Source of the DNA: Aliivibrio wodanis
GTDB lineage: Bacteria; Pseudomonadota; Gammaproteobacteria; Enterobacterales; Vibrionaceae
Direction of reading: 5' to 3'
Assembly (NCBI GenBank): GCA_000953695.1
Contig: LN554846.1
Location: 1,054,001-1,118,000, forward strand
Length of the DNA: 64,000 nt
Under the pieces are notes generated by a model. That model did no database searches. It had not been told where the DNA came from and saw only the letters and a list, made by a program, of their open reading frames with translations. This document shows positions 18,247 to 27,538 of this stretch, in pieces. The number at the start of each line of letters is the position of its first letter. Within the stretch, counting starts at the first letter, position 1. Position numbers and translations under genes: made by a program.

Positions 18247-19125
18247 ATGAAAAAAACACTTTTTACTTCAGCCCTACTAGTAAGCTCATTGATTGCGATG
18301 CCAGCATTAGCAAATAAGAACTATGTTGCTAAGCCGGAACAATCGAAATGGATGATGCTAGAAAACTCGCCACTGGAGTGTCGTTTATCTCATAATATCC
18401 CCAATTATGGTAATGCAGAGTTTACGGCTTATGCAAATAAAAAGATGAACTTAGATTTTGAATTAAAAATGAGTCGACCAATGGGAGAGACGCGTTCAGT
18501 TAATTTAGTTTCTATGCCTGCTCGTTGGATGCCTGGCGAGAGTGCTGATTCTATGACGAATTTAAAATTCTTTAAACAATTCGATGGCTATGTTGGTGGT
18601 ACAACTGCATGGTCGATGTTAGCTGAGCTAGAGAATGGGCGTTTTCCGACATTTACCTATGCTGATTGGCAGAGCCCTAAACAGCTAATTGAAGTTGCGT
18701 TATCACCTGTTGTATTCCAAGAACAATACAATGTATTCAGTATGTGTATTGCTAATTTATTGCCATATAGCTTTGAAGATATCTCATTTACTATTTTACA
18801 CTTTGATAAAAACAGTGATGAATTAAATAAATCATCGAAAAAACGTCTATCTCAAATTGCAGATTTTATTAAATATACTAAAGATGTAGATTTGGTTTTG
18901 GTTGCGACTTATACCGATTCAAGTGGTGGTAAAAACGTGAACCAACAAGTGTCTGAGCGACGCGCTGTAAAATTACAAAACTATTTTGAATCAATTGGTT
19001 TACCGGCAGACCGAATTCGAGTTCAATCGTATGGTGAGCGTCGTCCAATAGCGGATAATGAAACACCAATTGGTAAGAATAAAAACCGAAGAGTAGTTAT
19101 TTCTTTAGGTAGAACTATTATTTAA
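18247..19125 (+). CDS. motY: Sodium-driven flagellar motor T-ring protein MotY
   Basis: A 292-residue periplasmic protein required for the Na+-driven polar flagellar motor; with MotX it forms the T ring that holds PomAB stators. There is a signal peptide at residues 1-22, cut after MPALA. The N-terminal stator-binding domain includes [19 protein letters not shown] and the [14 protein letters not shown] stretch. The C-terminal OmpA-like peptidoglycan-binding domain runs from about 180 to 290 ([22 protein letters not shown] and [14 protein letters not shown]). It follows V. alginolyticus MotY closely. No flagellar cluster is adjacent; motY is usually isolated like this. Confidence 0.95.
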   Translation: MKKTLFTSALLVSSLIAMPALANKNYVAKPEQSKWMMLENSPLECRLSHNIPNYGNAEFTAYANKKMNLDFELKMSRPMGETRSVNLVSMPARWMPGESADSMTNLKFFKQFDGYVGGTTAWSMLAELENGRFPTFTYADWQSPKQLIEVALSPVVFQEQYNVFSMCIANLLPYSFEDISFTILHFDKNSDELNKSSKKRLSQIADFIKYTKDVDLVLVATYTDSSGGKNVNQQVSERRAVKLQNYFESIGLPADRIRVQSYGERRPIADNETPIGKNKNRRVVISLGRTII

Positions 19126-19135
19126 GAAAAATGTT

Positions 19136-19170
19136 TTTAAAAAGCGTCTAATGTATAGGCGCTTTTTATT
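19136..19170 (+). terminator. Terminator after motY, shared with the convergent gene
   Basis: AAAAAGCGTCTA and TAGGCGCTTTTT pair with G-U wobble around a short loop and are followed by T residues. The hairpin lies between motY and the convergent DUF2753-like gene and overlaps its stop. Confidence 0.8.
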
Positions 19171-19600
19171 GTAATTTAAAACTTGCAATTAGTTCACATT
19201 GAACCGCGCTATCAATATGTTGGATATGCTTAGCTATTGCAGGGTTAGGGTGGCGCTTCATGAAGTCGAGAAGGGCATTTTTGCAGCAACCTAAATTAGA
19301 AACAAAAGACTCACAATCTTTGCGCGGGCATTGAGGTACTAATGTGAGTACCTTTTCGGAAGCAATCTGTAAATATTTTAATTCAAATCGATTATCATTT
19401 TGGCTTCGCCAGAACTGGGCTAAGTTGTGGCATGAAATAACAGAGATAGTAACTTGATCAATTAATGAACCTTTATTTCTCTTGGTTAATTCTTCAGAAA
19501 TAGCATAGGCTTGTTGGTAATGTAAAATAGTACGCCAAAAATCTTTCTTTTTAAAAGATTGCTCGGCTAATATAGTGTGTTTTTCCCAGAGCTCTATCAT
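19166..19600 (-). CDS. DUF2753-like helical protein
   Basis: A 144-residue soluble protein made of helices with TPR-like character (AEQSFKKKDFWRTILHYQQAYAISEEL, then CHNLAQFWRSQNDNRFELKYLQIASEKVLTLVP). A cluster of cysteines, CPRKDC and LGCC, sits near residues 93-108. From memory it resembles the vibrio-restricted DUF2753 family, of unknown function, often found beside motY. A Fur-like sequence lies 43-61 bases upstream of the start, so iron control is possible. It is convergent with motY. The start ATG at 19600 has AGAAGA at a suitable distance. Confidence 0.7.
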   Translation of the reverse strand: MIELWEKHTILAEQSFKKKDFWRTILHYQQAYAISEELTKRNKGSLIDQVTISVISCHNLAQFWRSQNDNRFELKYLQIASEKVLTLVPQCPRKDCESFVSNLGCCKNALLDFMKRHPNPAIAKHIQHIDSAVQCELIASFKLQ

Positions 19601-19642
19601 AATATATTCTTCTTTAGTGTCTAGATAAACGCCATCTTAATT

Positions 19643-19661
19643 GAGAATGGTTATCATTAAA
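19643..19661 (-). promoter_or_regulatory. Candidate Fur box
   Basis: GAGAATGGTTATCATTAAA matches the 19-base Fur consensus GATAATGATAATCATTATC at 14 positions, including the inner AATG and TATCATT. It lies just upstream of the DUF2753-like gene on the minus strand and downstream of the gloA terminator, so the former is the likely target. Confidence 0.5.
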
Positions 19662-19675
19662 AGTTTTGGGTATAA

Positions 19676-19702
19676 AAAAACCTGCACAGATCGCAGGTTT
19701 TA
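19676..19702 (-). terminator. Terminator after gloA
   Basis: On the minus strand AAACCTGC and GCAGGTTT form an 8-bp stem with a 7-base loop, followed by a T7 run. It lies about 45 bases past the gloA stop. Confidence 0.88.
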
Positions 19703-19744
19703 TAAAATAAAGATTTAAGCAGCTTTACTTAGATACTAAATATA

Positions 19745-20161
19745 TTAGCCTTCTAGGCCAGCAGAGGCGCTACTGTTTTGAATTAGCTCAATCATGTAGC
19801 CATCAGGATCTTTAACAAAAGCAATGTGTGTTGAGCCACCTTTTACAGGGCCTGCTTCACGAGTGACATTACCGCCAGCAGCTTTAATTGCGTCACAAGT
19901 AGCATAAATATCATCGACACCGATAGCTATGTGACCAAAAGCAGTACCCATGTCATATTCTTCAGTACCCCAGTTATACGTTAATTCGATAACTGCACCT
20001 TGAGATTCATCACCGTAACCAAGAAAGGCAAGAGTGTATTTGTATTCTTCATTGGTATTTTGACGAAGAAGATCCATGCCCATGACGTTAGTATAAAACT
20101 CGATTGATTTGTCTAGATTACCCACACGGAACATCGTGTGTAAAATACGTCCATTAGCCAT
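19745..20161 (-). CDS. gloA: Lactoylglutathione lyase (glyoxalase I)
   Basis: A 138-residue metalloenzyme that converts the hemithioacetal of methylglyoxal and glutathione to S-lactoylglutathione. Two beta-alpha-beta-beta-beta modules are visible. The first, [24 protein letters not shown], holds the first metal histidine. The second holds [12 protein letters not shown] and the C-terminal [11 protein letters not shown] with the metal glutamate. The short form (no insertion) indicates the Ni-dependent bacterial type. It lies just downstream of nth on the same strand with a 43-base gap, so it may belong to the rnf-nth transcript. Confidence 0.95.
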   Translation of the reverse strand: MANGRILHTMFRVGNLDKSIEFYTNVMGMDLLRQNTNEEYKYTLAFLGYGDESQGAVIELTYNWGTEEYDMGTAFGHIAIGVDDIYATCDAIKAAGGNVTREAGPVKGGSTHIAFVKDPDGYMIELIQNSSASAGLEG

Positions 20162-20204
20162 TTTTTTGCTCCAGTTTTTAGTCTTATTTTAAAATATTTG
20201 TTTT

Positions 20205-20840
20205 TTAGATATCTGTTTTTTCTTTGAACTCACACAAATCTTCAATCATGCAACTGCCACAACGTGGTTTACGTGCAATGCAGGTATAACGCCCATGTAG
20301 GATTAACCAGTGATGAACGTCTAACTTAAATTCTTTTGGAACGACTTTGAGCAGTTTTTTTTCAACATCGTTTACCGTTTTACCCATTGCCAATTTTGTT
20401 CGGTTTGATACACGATAGATATGGGTATCGACAGCAATCGTTGGCCAACCAAAAGCAGTATTAAGTACCACATTTGCAGTTTTATGGCCGACTCCTGGTA
20501 GCGCTTCTAATGCATCTTGATCTTCTGGTATTTCACTGTCATGAAGGTTAATTAACATCTGGCAAGTTTTGATGACATTTACCGCCTTAGTATTGAATAA
20601 GCCAATGGTTTTTATATAAGTTTTTAGGCCATCAACTCCTAAGTCTAAAATAGCTTGAGGCGTATTCGCGATAGGATAAAGTTTGCGAGTTGCTTTATTA
20701 ACACTGACATCGGTTGCTTGGGCTGATAATAAAACTGCGATCAATAATTCAAACGGCGTAGACCATTCAAGCTCAGTTTGAGGGTGTGGGTTATCGGCTC
20801 TTAAGCGTTCTAACATTTCACGACGTTTTACATTATTCAT
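20205..20840 (-). CDS. nth: Endonuclease III (DNA glycosylase/AP lyase)
   Basis: A 211-residue base-excision repair enzyme for oxidised pyrimidines. The helix-hairpin-helix LPGVGHKTANVVLNTAFG near residues 114-131 contains the catalytic Lys, and VDTHIYRVSNR near 137-147 the catalytic Asp. The C-terminal [4Fe-4S] loop is intact with C-x6-C-x2-C-x5-C (from CIARKPRC to DLC). It is the last conserved member of the rnfABCDGE-nth order seen in many gamma-proteobacteria, with an 18-base gap to rnfE. Confidence 0.97.
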   Translation of the reverse strand: MNNVKRREMLERLRADNPHPQTELEWSTPFELLIAVLLSAQATDVSVNKATRKLYPIANTPQAILDLGVDGLKTYIKTIGLFNTKAVNVIKTCQMLINLHDSEIPEDQDALEALPGVGHKTANVVLNTAFGWPTIAVDTHIYRVSNRTKLAMGKTVNDVEKKLLKVVPKEFKLDVHHWLILHGRYTCIARKPRCGSCMIEDLCEFKEKTDI

Positions 20841-20858
20841 ACTGCTTCATGCCCTTAT

Positions 20859-21545
20859 TTACGATACTCGTGCGCGTTCAATTTTTTCTTTTTCTTGTTT
20901 TGGTTGACGATCAGCTAATTTTTTATCAATAACATTTTTCAAAGCAATAAGAAAGCCAACCCCTAAAAAGGCACCCGGAGGGAGCATTGCTAACAGAAAG
21001 TGGCTATCGACATGAAATAGCTCAATACGTAATACCGTCGCCCAATCGCCTAATAATAAATCAGCACCATCAAATAAAGTTCCATTACCTAAAATTTCAC
21101 GCATTGCACCAAGTAGAACTAAAACAGCAGTCATACCTAATCCCATCCATAATCCATCTAATACAGCTGGTATTGGGTCACTTTTTGATGCAAAAGCTTC
21201 AGCACGACCAATAATAATACAATTGGTTACGATAAGAGGGATAAAAATACCAAGAGAAAGGTATAAACCATAAGCATAAGCATTCATTAATAATTGAACA
21301 CAGGTAACTAATGAGGCAATAATCATAACAAAAACAGGGATACGGACTTCTTGTGGTATCCATTGACGAACAAGAGAAACTATCAAGTTTGAGCCGATCA
21401 AAACTAACGTTGTAGCAATACCTAAGCCTAATGCGTTAGTGACTGTGGCTGATACCGCAAGTAATGGACACAAGCCTAATAATTGCACTAGGGCTGGGTT
21501 ATTATCCCATAAACCATTCTTGATTAATTCTTGATGAGTTGTCAT
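20859..21545 (-). CDS. rnfE: Rnf/Rsx electron transport complex subunit E
   Basis: A 228-residue integral membrane subunit of the Rnf (Rsx) ion-translocating ferredoxin:NAD oxidoreductase. Six hydrophobic helices are visible, with the conserved [17 protein letters not shown] near the start and [15 protein letters not shown] in the middle, both typical of RnfE/RnfA. The tail is charged ([18 protein letters not shown]). Its ATG overlaps the rnfG stop by one base, a sign of translational coupling. RnfA encoded at 26257 is its antiparallel homologue in the same complex. Confidence 0.95.
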   Translation of the reverse strand: MTTHQELIKNGLWDNNPALVQLLGLCPLLAVSATVTNALGLGIATTLVLIGSNLIVSLVRQWIPQEVRIPVFVMIIASLVTCVQLLMNAYAYGLYLSLGIFIPLIVTNCIIIGRAEAFASKSDPIPAVLDGLWMGLGMTAVLVLLGAMREILGNGTLFDGADLLLGDWATVLRIELFHVDSHFLLAMLPPGAFLGVGFLIALKNVIDKKLADRQPKQEKEKIERARVS

Positions 21546-22177
21546 TAGTTAGCCTCACAATTAAGGGGAAGAGTCTGTAATTCATCTTGGTGTGTTTTGT
21601 AGAACCACACTGCTTTTTTGACTGCTTTTACAACTGCTCTAGGAGTAATTGTTGCTCCTGTAAATTGATCAAATTGACCGCCATCCTTTTGAACTGCCCA
21701 ACTTTTATCTTCTAAGTTATCGACACTTTTCCCTAGGAATGAATCAACCCAGCGAGTAATTCGAGTATCAATCTTATCACCAAGCCCTGGCGTTTCTTGA
21801 TGAGATAATACACGAACACCTGTCACCATTGAGTTGGCATCAACGCCCACTATGACTTTAATCGCTCCACTGTAACCATCAGGAGCTATGGCTTCTATTG
21901 CAGCACCAGAATGTTTGTCATTCAGTGATGCTAAGTAGATAGGCATTGGTTGTTCTGTACCCAAGGCATCAGAGTTGGAAACTAAAGTACAGGCTTTATA
22001 TAGCTCATTATCATGCAGTGACCTTGGTACTACCTGATTAAGTGTAGTTAGTAGCTGTTGTTGCTGCTGATACGCGATTTGGTCTTTAGTTAGTGCAAAC
22101 GTAATGGTCACTAAGGCTGTCGATGCAACAGCAAAAAGCGCTAATACAAGGCTGCTTTTTTTCATGGTCTTTAGCAT
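21545..22177 (-). CDS. rnfG: Rnf/Rsx electron transport complex subunit G
   Basis: A 210-residue protein with one N-terminal membrane anchor ([21 protein letters not shown]) and a periplasm-facing FMN-binding domain. The FMN attachment motif S/T-G-A-T is present as [11 protein letters not shown] near residues 174-184, where the flavin is linked to Thr. [11 protein letters not shown] near 128 is also conserved. The start at 22177 is chosen over a longer frame into rnfD: it has AAAGGA 8 bases upstream and follows the rnfD stop by 4 bases. It is part of the rnfABCDGE operon. Confidence 0.94.
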   Translation of the reverse strand: MLKTMKKSSLVLALFAVASTALVTITFALTKDQIAYQQQQQLLTTLNQVVPRSLHDNELYKACTLVSNSDALGTEQPMPIYLASLNDKHSGAAIEAIAPDGYSGAIKVIVGVDANSMVTGVRVLSHQETPGLGDKIDTRITRWVDSFLGKSVDNLEDKSWAVQKDGGQFDQFTGATITPRAVVKAVKKAVWFYKTHQDELQTLPLNCEAN

Positions 22178-22181
22178 TGTT

Positions 22182-23237
22182 TTATCCTTTTTTGTGACCG
22201 TAAGTTCTTGGTTTTGTGTAGTAATCAATTAGAGGTACACACATATTGGCTAAGAGTACGGCAAAAGCAACACCATCAGGGAAACCACCCCAAGTTCGAA
22301 TAATGTAAACCAGAGCACCGATAAGTGCACCATAATACAAGCGACCTTTTGATGTTGTCGCTGCAGAGACAGGATCAGTGGCGATAAAGAAAGCCCCGAA
22401 CATTGTTGCCCCTGAGAATAAATTGAACATTGGTGAGGTTGCAGTATCTGGCGATAATAGAGAGAACATACCACTAACGATAAATAAACTGACTAAAAAA
22501 CTTACAGGGATATGCCAGTGAATAAGACGCTGTTGTAGTAAAAATACACCACCTAATAAGAAGCCAATATTTACCCACAACCAACCTAGGCCAGCAATGC
22601 CATTAAAAATTGGTGCTGATAAGATTTCGTTTGTTGTTAATCCTGCTTTGAGCCCTGTTTTTACGGTATCTAATGGTGTTGCCATTGTCATTCCGTCTAC
22701 ATTCATCGTGAGTTGATGAACAGAAAAACCATCTTGATTTAATCCATTAAGAATTAGCCAGATAGAATCTGAAAAACTAATACTTTCGATGAGAAGCTCT
22801 TTGGCTGGGAGCCAGGTTGTCATTTGAACAGGGAAAGAGATCAGCAGGACAACATAAGCAGCCATTGCTGGGTTAAATATATTTTGACCTAACCCACCAT
22901 ATAGATGTTTGGCTATTACTATAGCAAATGTTACTCCGATGACGGTTATCCACCAAGGTGACAATGGAGGTATAGCAAGTGCCAATAATAATCCAGTTAA
23001 TAAGGCGCTATTGTCACTTAAATAGGGTGCTAATGGCCTTTTTCGACAGAGTAAAATTAAAGCCTCAGCTAAAATAGCAGTAATAATGGCAATGAAAACT
23101 TGTAAAATCGTTCCCCAACCAAAGAAATAAGTCTGAGCGATTAATCCAGGGATAGTTGCTAATGCTACCATTTTCATGATCGTTCTAGTACTTTTGTAAC
23201 TATGAGCGTGTGGTGAACTAGTGATAAAAAAGGCCAC
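22182..23237 (-). CDS. rnfD: Rnf/Rsx electron transport complex subunit D
   Basis: A 351-residue multi-spanning membrane subunit. Its start, [24 protein letters not shown], matches the family N-terminus. Conserved pieces include [27 protein letters not shown] near residues 108-134, and [26 protein letters not shown] near 274-299, where the [10 protein letters not shown] / D-x-V-S-A-T region holds the covalent FMN threonine in related RnfD/NqrB proteins. It starts 2 bases after the rnfC stop and ends 4 bases before rnfG. Confidence 0.95.
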   Translation of the reverse strand: MAFFITSSPHAHSYKSTRTIMKMVALATIPGLIAQTYFFGWGTILQVFIAIITAILAEALILLCRKRPLAPYLSDNSALLTGLLLALAIPPLSPWWITVIGVTFAIVIAKHLYGGLGQNIFNPAMAAYVVLLISFPVQMTTWLPAKELLIESISFSDSIWLILNGLNQDGFSVHQLTMNVDGMTMATPLDTVKTGLKAGLTTNEILSAPIFNGIAGLGWLWVNIGFLLGGVFLLQQRLIHWHIPVSFLVSLFIVSGMFSLLSPDTATSPMFNLFSGATMFGAFFIATDPVSAATTSKGRLYYGALIGALVYIIRTWGGFPDGVAFAVLLANMCVPLIDYYTKPRTYGHKKG

Positions 23238-23239
23238 TA

Positions 23240-25669
23240 TTACTCTTCCTTATTCTTTTCAATTTGTTGAGCTGCTTTGCGAGCTTTTGCGCGGGCAATG
23301 GCAGCGGCGACAGCGGCTTTTTTCGGGTCAACCGATTCAGTACTGCTCTCTGTTTCTTCTGTTTTAGCTGCAACAGGTTCAGGTGTTACTGCTTCTTTTT
23401 CAGCTTGAGCCGCTTTACGCGCTTTTGCGCGGGCAATGGCAGCGGCGACAGCGGCTTTTTTCGGATCAATTGATTCAGTTCTGTCCTCTGTTTCTTCTGT
23501 TTTAGCTGCAACAGGTTCAGGTGTTACTGCTTCTTTTTCAGCTTGAGCCGTTTTACGCGCTTTTGCACGAGCAATGGCAGCGGCGACAGCGGCTTTTTTC
23601 GGGTCAACCGATTCAGTACTGCTCTCTGTTTCTTCTGTTTTAGCTGCAACAGATTCAGGTGTTACTGCTTTCTTTTTCAGCTTGAGCCGTTTTACGCGCT
23701 TTTGCACGAGCAATGGCAGGCACGAGCAATGGCAGCGGCGACCAGCGGCTTTTTTCGGGTCAACCGATTCAGTACTGCTCTCTGTTTCTTCTGTTTTAGC
23801 CGCAACAGGTTCAGGTGTTATTGCTTCTTTTTCAGCTTGAGCCGCTTTACGCGCTTTTGCACGAGCAATAGCAGCTGCAACCGCGTCTTTTTTATCAGTA
23901 GCCGTTGCAGAATTTTCTGTTTCTGAATCGTTAGTTTCAACAGCAAGTTTGGCTTTTCTTTCTCTTGCTTGTTGTTTTCGCTCTTCGCGCAATTTCATCA
24001 TCTCAGTATTATCTGGTCCGTCTGATTTTGCTTTTTCAGCTTCTGCTTGTTTTGCTTTCGCACGAGCAATGGCAGCAGCAACGGCAGGTCTTGGTGCTGC
24101 TGCGCCTGATTCTTCAGCCGCTTTTTGAGCTTTTACTCTTGCAATAGCCGCGGCGATCGCATCATTACCTGAACCATTAGGTTTTTCTGCTTTCATCTCT
24201 TTACGACGATTTTCTGCGGCAAGTTTGAATTTGTTTTCACGTTCTAACTTATCTCGTTCCATTCGAGCATTTTTTTCTTCAAATCGTACTTTTGCACGAT
24301 CAGCTGCCAATGCATCTTGTTTACGAGAATATATTTCAGACTTCGCTTGGCGATAATATTGAACTAATGGGATCTCGCTTGGGCATACATAAGCACAAGC
24401 ACCACACTCAATACAATCAGATAAATTATATTCCTCACATTTATCAAACTCTTCAGATTTGGCATACCAGTAAAGTTGCTGAGGAAGTAATGAGGCTGGG
24501 CAAGCATCAGCACAACTACTGCATCGAATACAAGCCATCTCATGGTTATAAAGAGGGAGCTCTTTTCTATCTGGCGTAATAATACAGTTCGTAATTTTAG
24601 TGATTGGGATTTGCTGATGAGGAAGAGTAAAGCCCATTAGTGAGCCGCCCATAATAATACGAGGGTGTTTTTTATCCGCTTTATAACCGACAAGATCCAT
24701 TAGGAATTGCACACTGGTTCCCAAGCGAGCCCAATAATTACCAGGTGCATCAATGCTGTTACCTGTGAGAGTAACAACACGTTCAATTAGAGGCTCTGCA
24801 TTACAGATAGCACGTTTAACCGCAAAGACAGTTCCGATATTTTGCATAATAACGCCAATATCTGTTGAACGTCCGTTAGCTGGAACTTCTTTACCCGTTA
24901 AAATCTTAACCAATTGGCGAGAGCTACCTGATGGGTATTTCGTTGGAATAACGCGAATAAGAATATTATCGTGTTCTGAAACGACAGAATTTAATGCTTT
25001 TACCGCTTCTGGTTTATTGTCTTCGATAGCAATGATAGCCAGTTTAGGCGTTAAAATATGTTGTAAGATCTTAATGCCAGTAATTATTTCATTTGCACAA
25101 TCTTGCATTAAGCGATCATCTGCGGTGATGTATGGCTCACATTCAGCCGCATTGATAATTAAAATATCAGCTTTACCGACGCCACTTTGTAATTTACGGC
25201 TAGTCGGAAAACCAGCACCACCCATTCCTGAAATACCCGATTGACGAATTCGCTCAATAAGATCGATAGGATCTTCATTTAAGAAGTCATTGATTGGTTC
25301 ACGATTATCAAGCCACTGATCATTACCATCGGTTTCGATAACAACACAGAGATCGGTTAGGCCTGATGGGTGAGCAACCGTTCGTGGTTCTATCGCGACA
25401 ATTTTACCAGATGTTGGCGCATGAATAGGCACACACATGGCAATATTACCTTGTGTAAGTGGCTGACCTTTTAATACAGTTTGACCGACCGTGACAAGGA
25501 TATCGCCTTTGCCACCAATATGCTGTTTTAATGGCAGGATCAACTCAGAAGGAATACCAGCGTGCTGGATGGCATTACGTGTAGAGATCACTTTATTTTC
25601 TGCTGGATGAATACCGCCATGAAAATCCCAAAGTTGACCTTGTTTAATTTGCTCGATAATGGACAACAT
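23240..25669 (-). CDS. rnfC: Rnf/Rsx electron transport complex subunit C, with repeat tail
   Basis: An 809-residue protein. The N-terminal 440 residues are the conserved core: a Gly-rich NADH/flavin-binding part ([13 protein letters not shown] near 150) and two ferredoxin motifs ([12 protein letters not shown] and [12 protein letters not shown]). The remaining 370 residues are a low-complexity Ala/Lys/Glu tail. It includes near-identical 46-residue tandem repeats ([20 protein letters not shown] followed by [25 protein letters not shown], 138 bases each) between about 23264 and 23860. One repeat is scrambled over residues 643-668 because of three insertions (1, 16 and 1 bases) that together restore the frame. 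Such tails vary in length among gamma-proteobacteria. Confidence 0.95.
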   Translation of the reverse strand: MLSIIEQIKQGQLWDFHGGIHPAENKVISTRNAIQHAGIPSELILPLKQHIGGKGDILVTVGQTVLKGQPLTQGNIAMCVPIHAPTSGKIVAIEPRTVAHPSGLTDLCVVIETDGNDQWLDNREPINDFLNEDPIDLIERIRQSGISGMGGAGFPTSRKLQSGVGKADILIINAAECEPYITADDRLMQDCANEIITGIKILQHILTPKLAIIAIEDNKPEAVKALNSVVSEHDNILIRVIPTKYPSGSSRQLVKILTGKEVPANGRSTDIGVIMQNIGTVFAVKRAICNAEPLIERVVTLTGNSIDAPGNYWARLGTSVQFLMDLVGYKADKKHPRIIMGGSLMGFTLPHQQIPITKITNCIITPDRKELPLYNHEMACIRCSSCADACPASLLPQQLYWYAKSEEFDKCEEYNLSDCIECGACAYVCPSEIPLVQYYRQAKSEIYSRKQDALAADRAKVRFEEKNARMERDKLERENKFKLAAENRRKEMKAEKPNGSGNDAIAAAIARVKAQKAAEESGAAAPRPAVAAAIARAKAKQAEAEKAKSDGPDNTEMMKLREERKQQARERKAKLAVETNDSETENSATATDKKDAVAAAIARAKARKAAQAEKEAITPEPVAAKTEETESSTESVDPKKAAGRRCHCSCLPLLVQKRVKRLKLKKKAVTPESVAAKTEETESSTESVDPKKAAVAAAIARAKARKTAQAEKEAVTPEPVAAKTEETEDRTESIDPKKAAVAAAIARAKARKAAQAEKEAVTPEPVAAKTEETESSTESVDPKKAAVAAAIARAKARKAAQQIEKNKEE
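23264..23870 (-). repeat. 138-bp tandem repeats in the rnfC 3' region
   Basis: Equivalent points of the repeat occur at 23291, 23429, 23567, 23706 (with a duplicate at 23722) and 23861. That gives spacings of 138, 138, 139 and 139 bases; the 139s each contain one extra base. The copies are almost identical in sequence except for the last, more diverged one. Within the fourth, 16 bases (23704-23719) are immediately duplicated (23720-23735). Confidence 0.9.
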
Positions 25670-25672
25670 GGG

Positions 25673-26254
25673 TTACAGCTCCGATGTTTGAGAAGGCTTA
25701 TCTGCCGGAAGGTTAACAACAGGGATACTTTGTAAGTCCCATTTCCAGTTATCAGGGGTCGTGCTGACCGGTATCATTTCAATACAGTCGGTAGGGCAGG
25801 GTGCGACACATAAATCACAACCGGTACATTCAGCTTCAATGACAGTATGTAACGCTTTTGTCCCACCCACAATGGCATCAACAGGACAGGCTTGAATGCA
25901 TTTAGTACAACCAATACACATATCTTCATGAATAAAGGCGACTGTTTTTACATTGATTACCTCATCATCAGCGCTTGGAACATCAACGCCCATAAGATCC
26001 GCTAGTTTTTCAATCGTTGCTTGGCCACCTGGTGGGCATTTATTTATTATATCCCCGTTCGCAATGGCTTCAGCATAAGGTTTACAGCCTGGATAGCCAC
26101 ATTGACCACATTGAGTTTGAGGAAGAATGGCATCGATTTGCTCAACAATAGGGTCAGATTCAACTTTAAATTTAATTGACGCAAACCCCAGAATTAAGCC
26201 AAATACTAAGGCAAGTGCGGCAATAGCAATAACAGCAATAAGAATTGAACTCAT
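25673..26254 (-). CDS. rnfB: Rnf/Rsx electron transport complex subunit B
   Basis: A 193-residue iron-sulfur subunit with an N-terminal membrane anchor ([23 protein letters not shown]). A 4Fe-4S domain follows ([15 protein letters not shown] and KCPPGG, residues 49-80), then two ferredoxin-type clusters ([16 protein letters not shown] near 113 and [16 protein letters not shown] near 143). It passes electrons to the membrane part of the complex. It lies 3 bases downstream of rnfA and 3 upstream of rnfC, clearly one operon. Confidence 0.96.
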   Translation of the reverse strand: MSSILIAVIAIAALALVFGLILGFASIKFKVESDPIVEQIDAILPQTQCGQCGYPGCKPYAEAIANGDIINKCPPGGQATIEKLADLMGVDVPSADDEVINVKTVAFIHEDMCIGCTKCIQACPVDAIVGGTKALHTVIEAECTGCDLCVAPCPTDCIEMIPVSTTPDNWKWDLQSIPVVNLPADKPSQTSEL

Positions 26255-26256
26255 GT

Positions 26257-26838
26257 TTATAATTTCACTAAACCAGTAAAGCCCATAAAGGCTAAAGACA
26301 TTAAACCTGCGGTGATCATTGCAATAGAAGCGCCTTTAAAAGGCAAAGGAACATCGGCAGCAGCAATTCGTTCACGCATGGCAGAAAAGAGAATGAGAAC
26401 TAATGAAAAACCAACAGCAGCACCGAAGCCATAAATAATAGATTCGATGAAATTATGGTTTTCTGTGACATTGAGCAATGCAACACCAAGAACGGCACAG
26501 TTAGTCGTGATTAAAGGTAAGAAAATACCAAGAACGCGGTATAACGTTGGGCTTGTTTTATGCACGACCATTTCAGTAAATTGAACCACAACCGCGATCA
26601 CAAGTATGAAACTCATGGTGCGTAAATACTCAATGCCAAGAGGCGCTAAAATGTAGGTTTCAATAAGGTATGAACATACCGAAGCAAGCGTTAGGACAAA
26701 AGTTGTCGCAAGGCCCATTCCAATTGCACTTTCTAGTTTTTTAGATACGCCCATAAATGGACAAAGACCTAAAAACTTAACCAATACAAAGTTGTTTACT
26801 AAAACAGTACCAACAAGTAGTAATAGATACTCAGTCAT
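26257..26838 (-). CDS. rnfA: Rnf/Rsx electron transport complex subunit A
   Basis: A 193-residue inner-membrane protein with six hydrophobic helices. [23 protein letters not shown] near residues 12-34 and [13 protein letters not shown] near 110-122 are the conserved segments that hold cysteines for a membrane-embedded iron-sulfur cluster in Rnf/Nqr structures. It is the first gene of rnfABCDGE-nth. Its upstream region contains an inverted repeat (GATAATA-N11-TATTATC at 26854-26878) of unknown meaning. Confidence 0.96.
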   Translation of the reverse strand: MTEYLLLLVGTVLVNNFVLVKFLGLCPFMGVSKKLESAIGMGLATTFVLTLASVCSYLIETYILAPLGIEYLRTMSFILVIAVVVQFTEMVVHKTSPTLYRVLGIFLPLITTNCAVLGVALLNVTENHNFIESIIYGFGAAVGFSLVLILFSAMRERIAAADVPLPFKGASIAMITAGLMSLAFMGFTGLVKL

Positions 26839-26853
26839 GCCAATGATTTTTAT

Positions 26854-26878
26854 GATAATAGATGATCTGGTTATTATC
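26854..26878. repeat. Inverted repeat upstream of rnfA
   Basis: GATAATA at 26854-26860 and TATTATC at 26872-26878 flank 11 bases, 16 bases before the rnfA start on the minus strand. It could be an operator; no regulator is assigned. Confidence 0.35.
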
Positions 26879-26943
26879 GGACTTTAAGCGCGTGATAACA
26901 ACCTTAGAAAGAATAGGTTTTTAAATTTTAAGCGAATAATAGG

Positions 26944-26975
26944 CAAAAAAAAGCCTCGTCATTAAGACAAGGCTC
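26944..26975 (-). terminator. Terminator after tRNA-Asn
   Basis: On the minus strand AGCCTTGTC and GACGAGGCT pair (one G-U) around TTAAT and are followed by eight T residues. It begins 8 bases past the tRNA 3' CCA. Confidence 0.9.
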
Positions 26976-26982
26976 TAGAATT

Positions 26983-27058
26983 TGGCTCCCTTTGCTGGAC
27001 TTGAACCAGCGACATACGGATTAACAGTCCGGCGTTCTACCAACTGAACTAAAAGGGA
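26983..27058 (-). tRNA. tRNA-Asn (GUU)
   Basis: This 76-base minus-strand gene has an acceptor stem TCCCTTT paired with AAAGGGA and an encoded GCCA end. It also has a D-loop AGTTCAGTTGGTAGA, an anticodon loop CTGTTAA (anticodon GTT, asparagine) and a T arm GCTGGTTCAAGTCCAGC. It resembles E. coli tRNA-Asn closely. A terminator follows directly. It sits between uvrB (divergent) and the rnf operon. Confidence 0.97.
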
Positions 27059-27538
27059 ATCGATTTAACGGACGAAATATTATCGGCTCTAAAATGTTAT
27101 GTCAAGAATAAATAACAATAAAAATCCCCTTTGTTTCTTTTATCTACAATATGAAAAACAATATAAAAAATCATTGACATTGGCTCTGCGCTATACACGT
27201 CAATGGTTGTGGGTACTTATCCACTAAAACTGTGGATAAGTGTGTTAATGAAACTATATTAACTCTGAAAAAGTAAGGTTTTACCTTGTCTCTATTACTT
27301 TTAATTACGATTAATTGGTGTTTTTTATATTAAAATCAGTTGGTTGAATTTTTTCTGGTGTTTGAGCGTTCAATTTGTTTATTATTCGGCCTATGTGGGT
27401 GGCAGTAAAATTAAATGCTTATAATTTAATCAGTCTTGGGGAAAACTTTTATCTTGTTAAGAGTTTCTATAAATAGCCGAGTGGATTTGATAGGGTGTAT
27501 TTATTCTAAATAAAATGAGTGTATGTGGAGTATTACAA
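27059..27538. other. Spacer upstream of uvrB
   Basis: This is 480 bases of A+T-rich DNA between tRNA-Asn and uvrB. It contains the inverted DnaA-box pair at 27215-27241. I searched for the LexA pattern CTG-N10-CAG and found none. No small gene was seen. Confidence 0.5.
27215..27241. promoter_or_regulatory. Pair of inverted DnaA boxes upstream of uvrB
   Basis: ACTTATCCAC and GTGGATAAGT form a perfect 10-bp inverted repeat with a 7-base spacer. The minus-strand copy at 27231-27239 reads TTATCCACA, the strict DnaA-box consensus; the plus-strand copy at 27217-27225 reads TTATCCACT, one mismatch. The pair lies about 300 bases upstream of uvrB. Confidence 0.55.

Noticed and set aside
23264-23870. 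Regular repeats as a possible CRISPR array
   Set aside because: The period is 138 bases with no unique spacers, and the repeats are in frame within rnfC.
23264-23926. Long plus-strand frames opposite the rnfC tail
   Set aside because: They arise because the repeated Ala/Lys-rich tail has no stops on the other strand; the Phe/Cys/Ser-rich products have no protein character.
27059-27538. LexA box for uvrB
   Set aside because: Every CTG on the plus strand was checked for CAG ten bases later; none matched. A box further away cannot be excluded.
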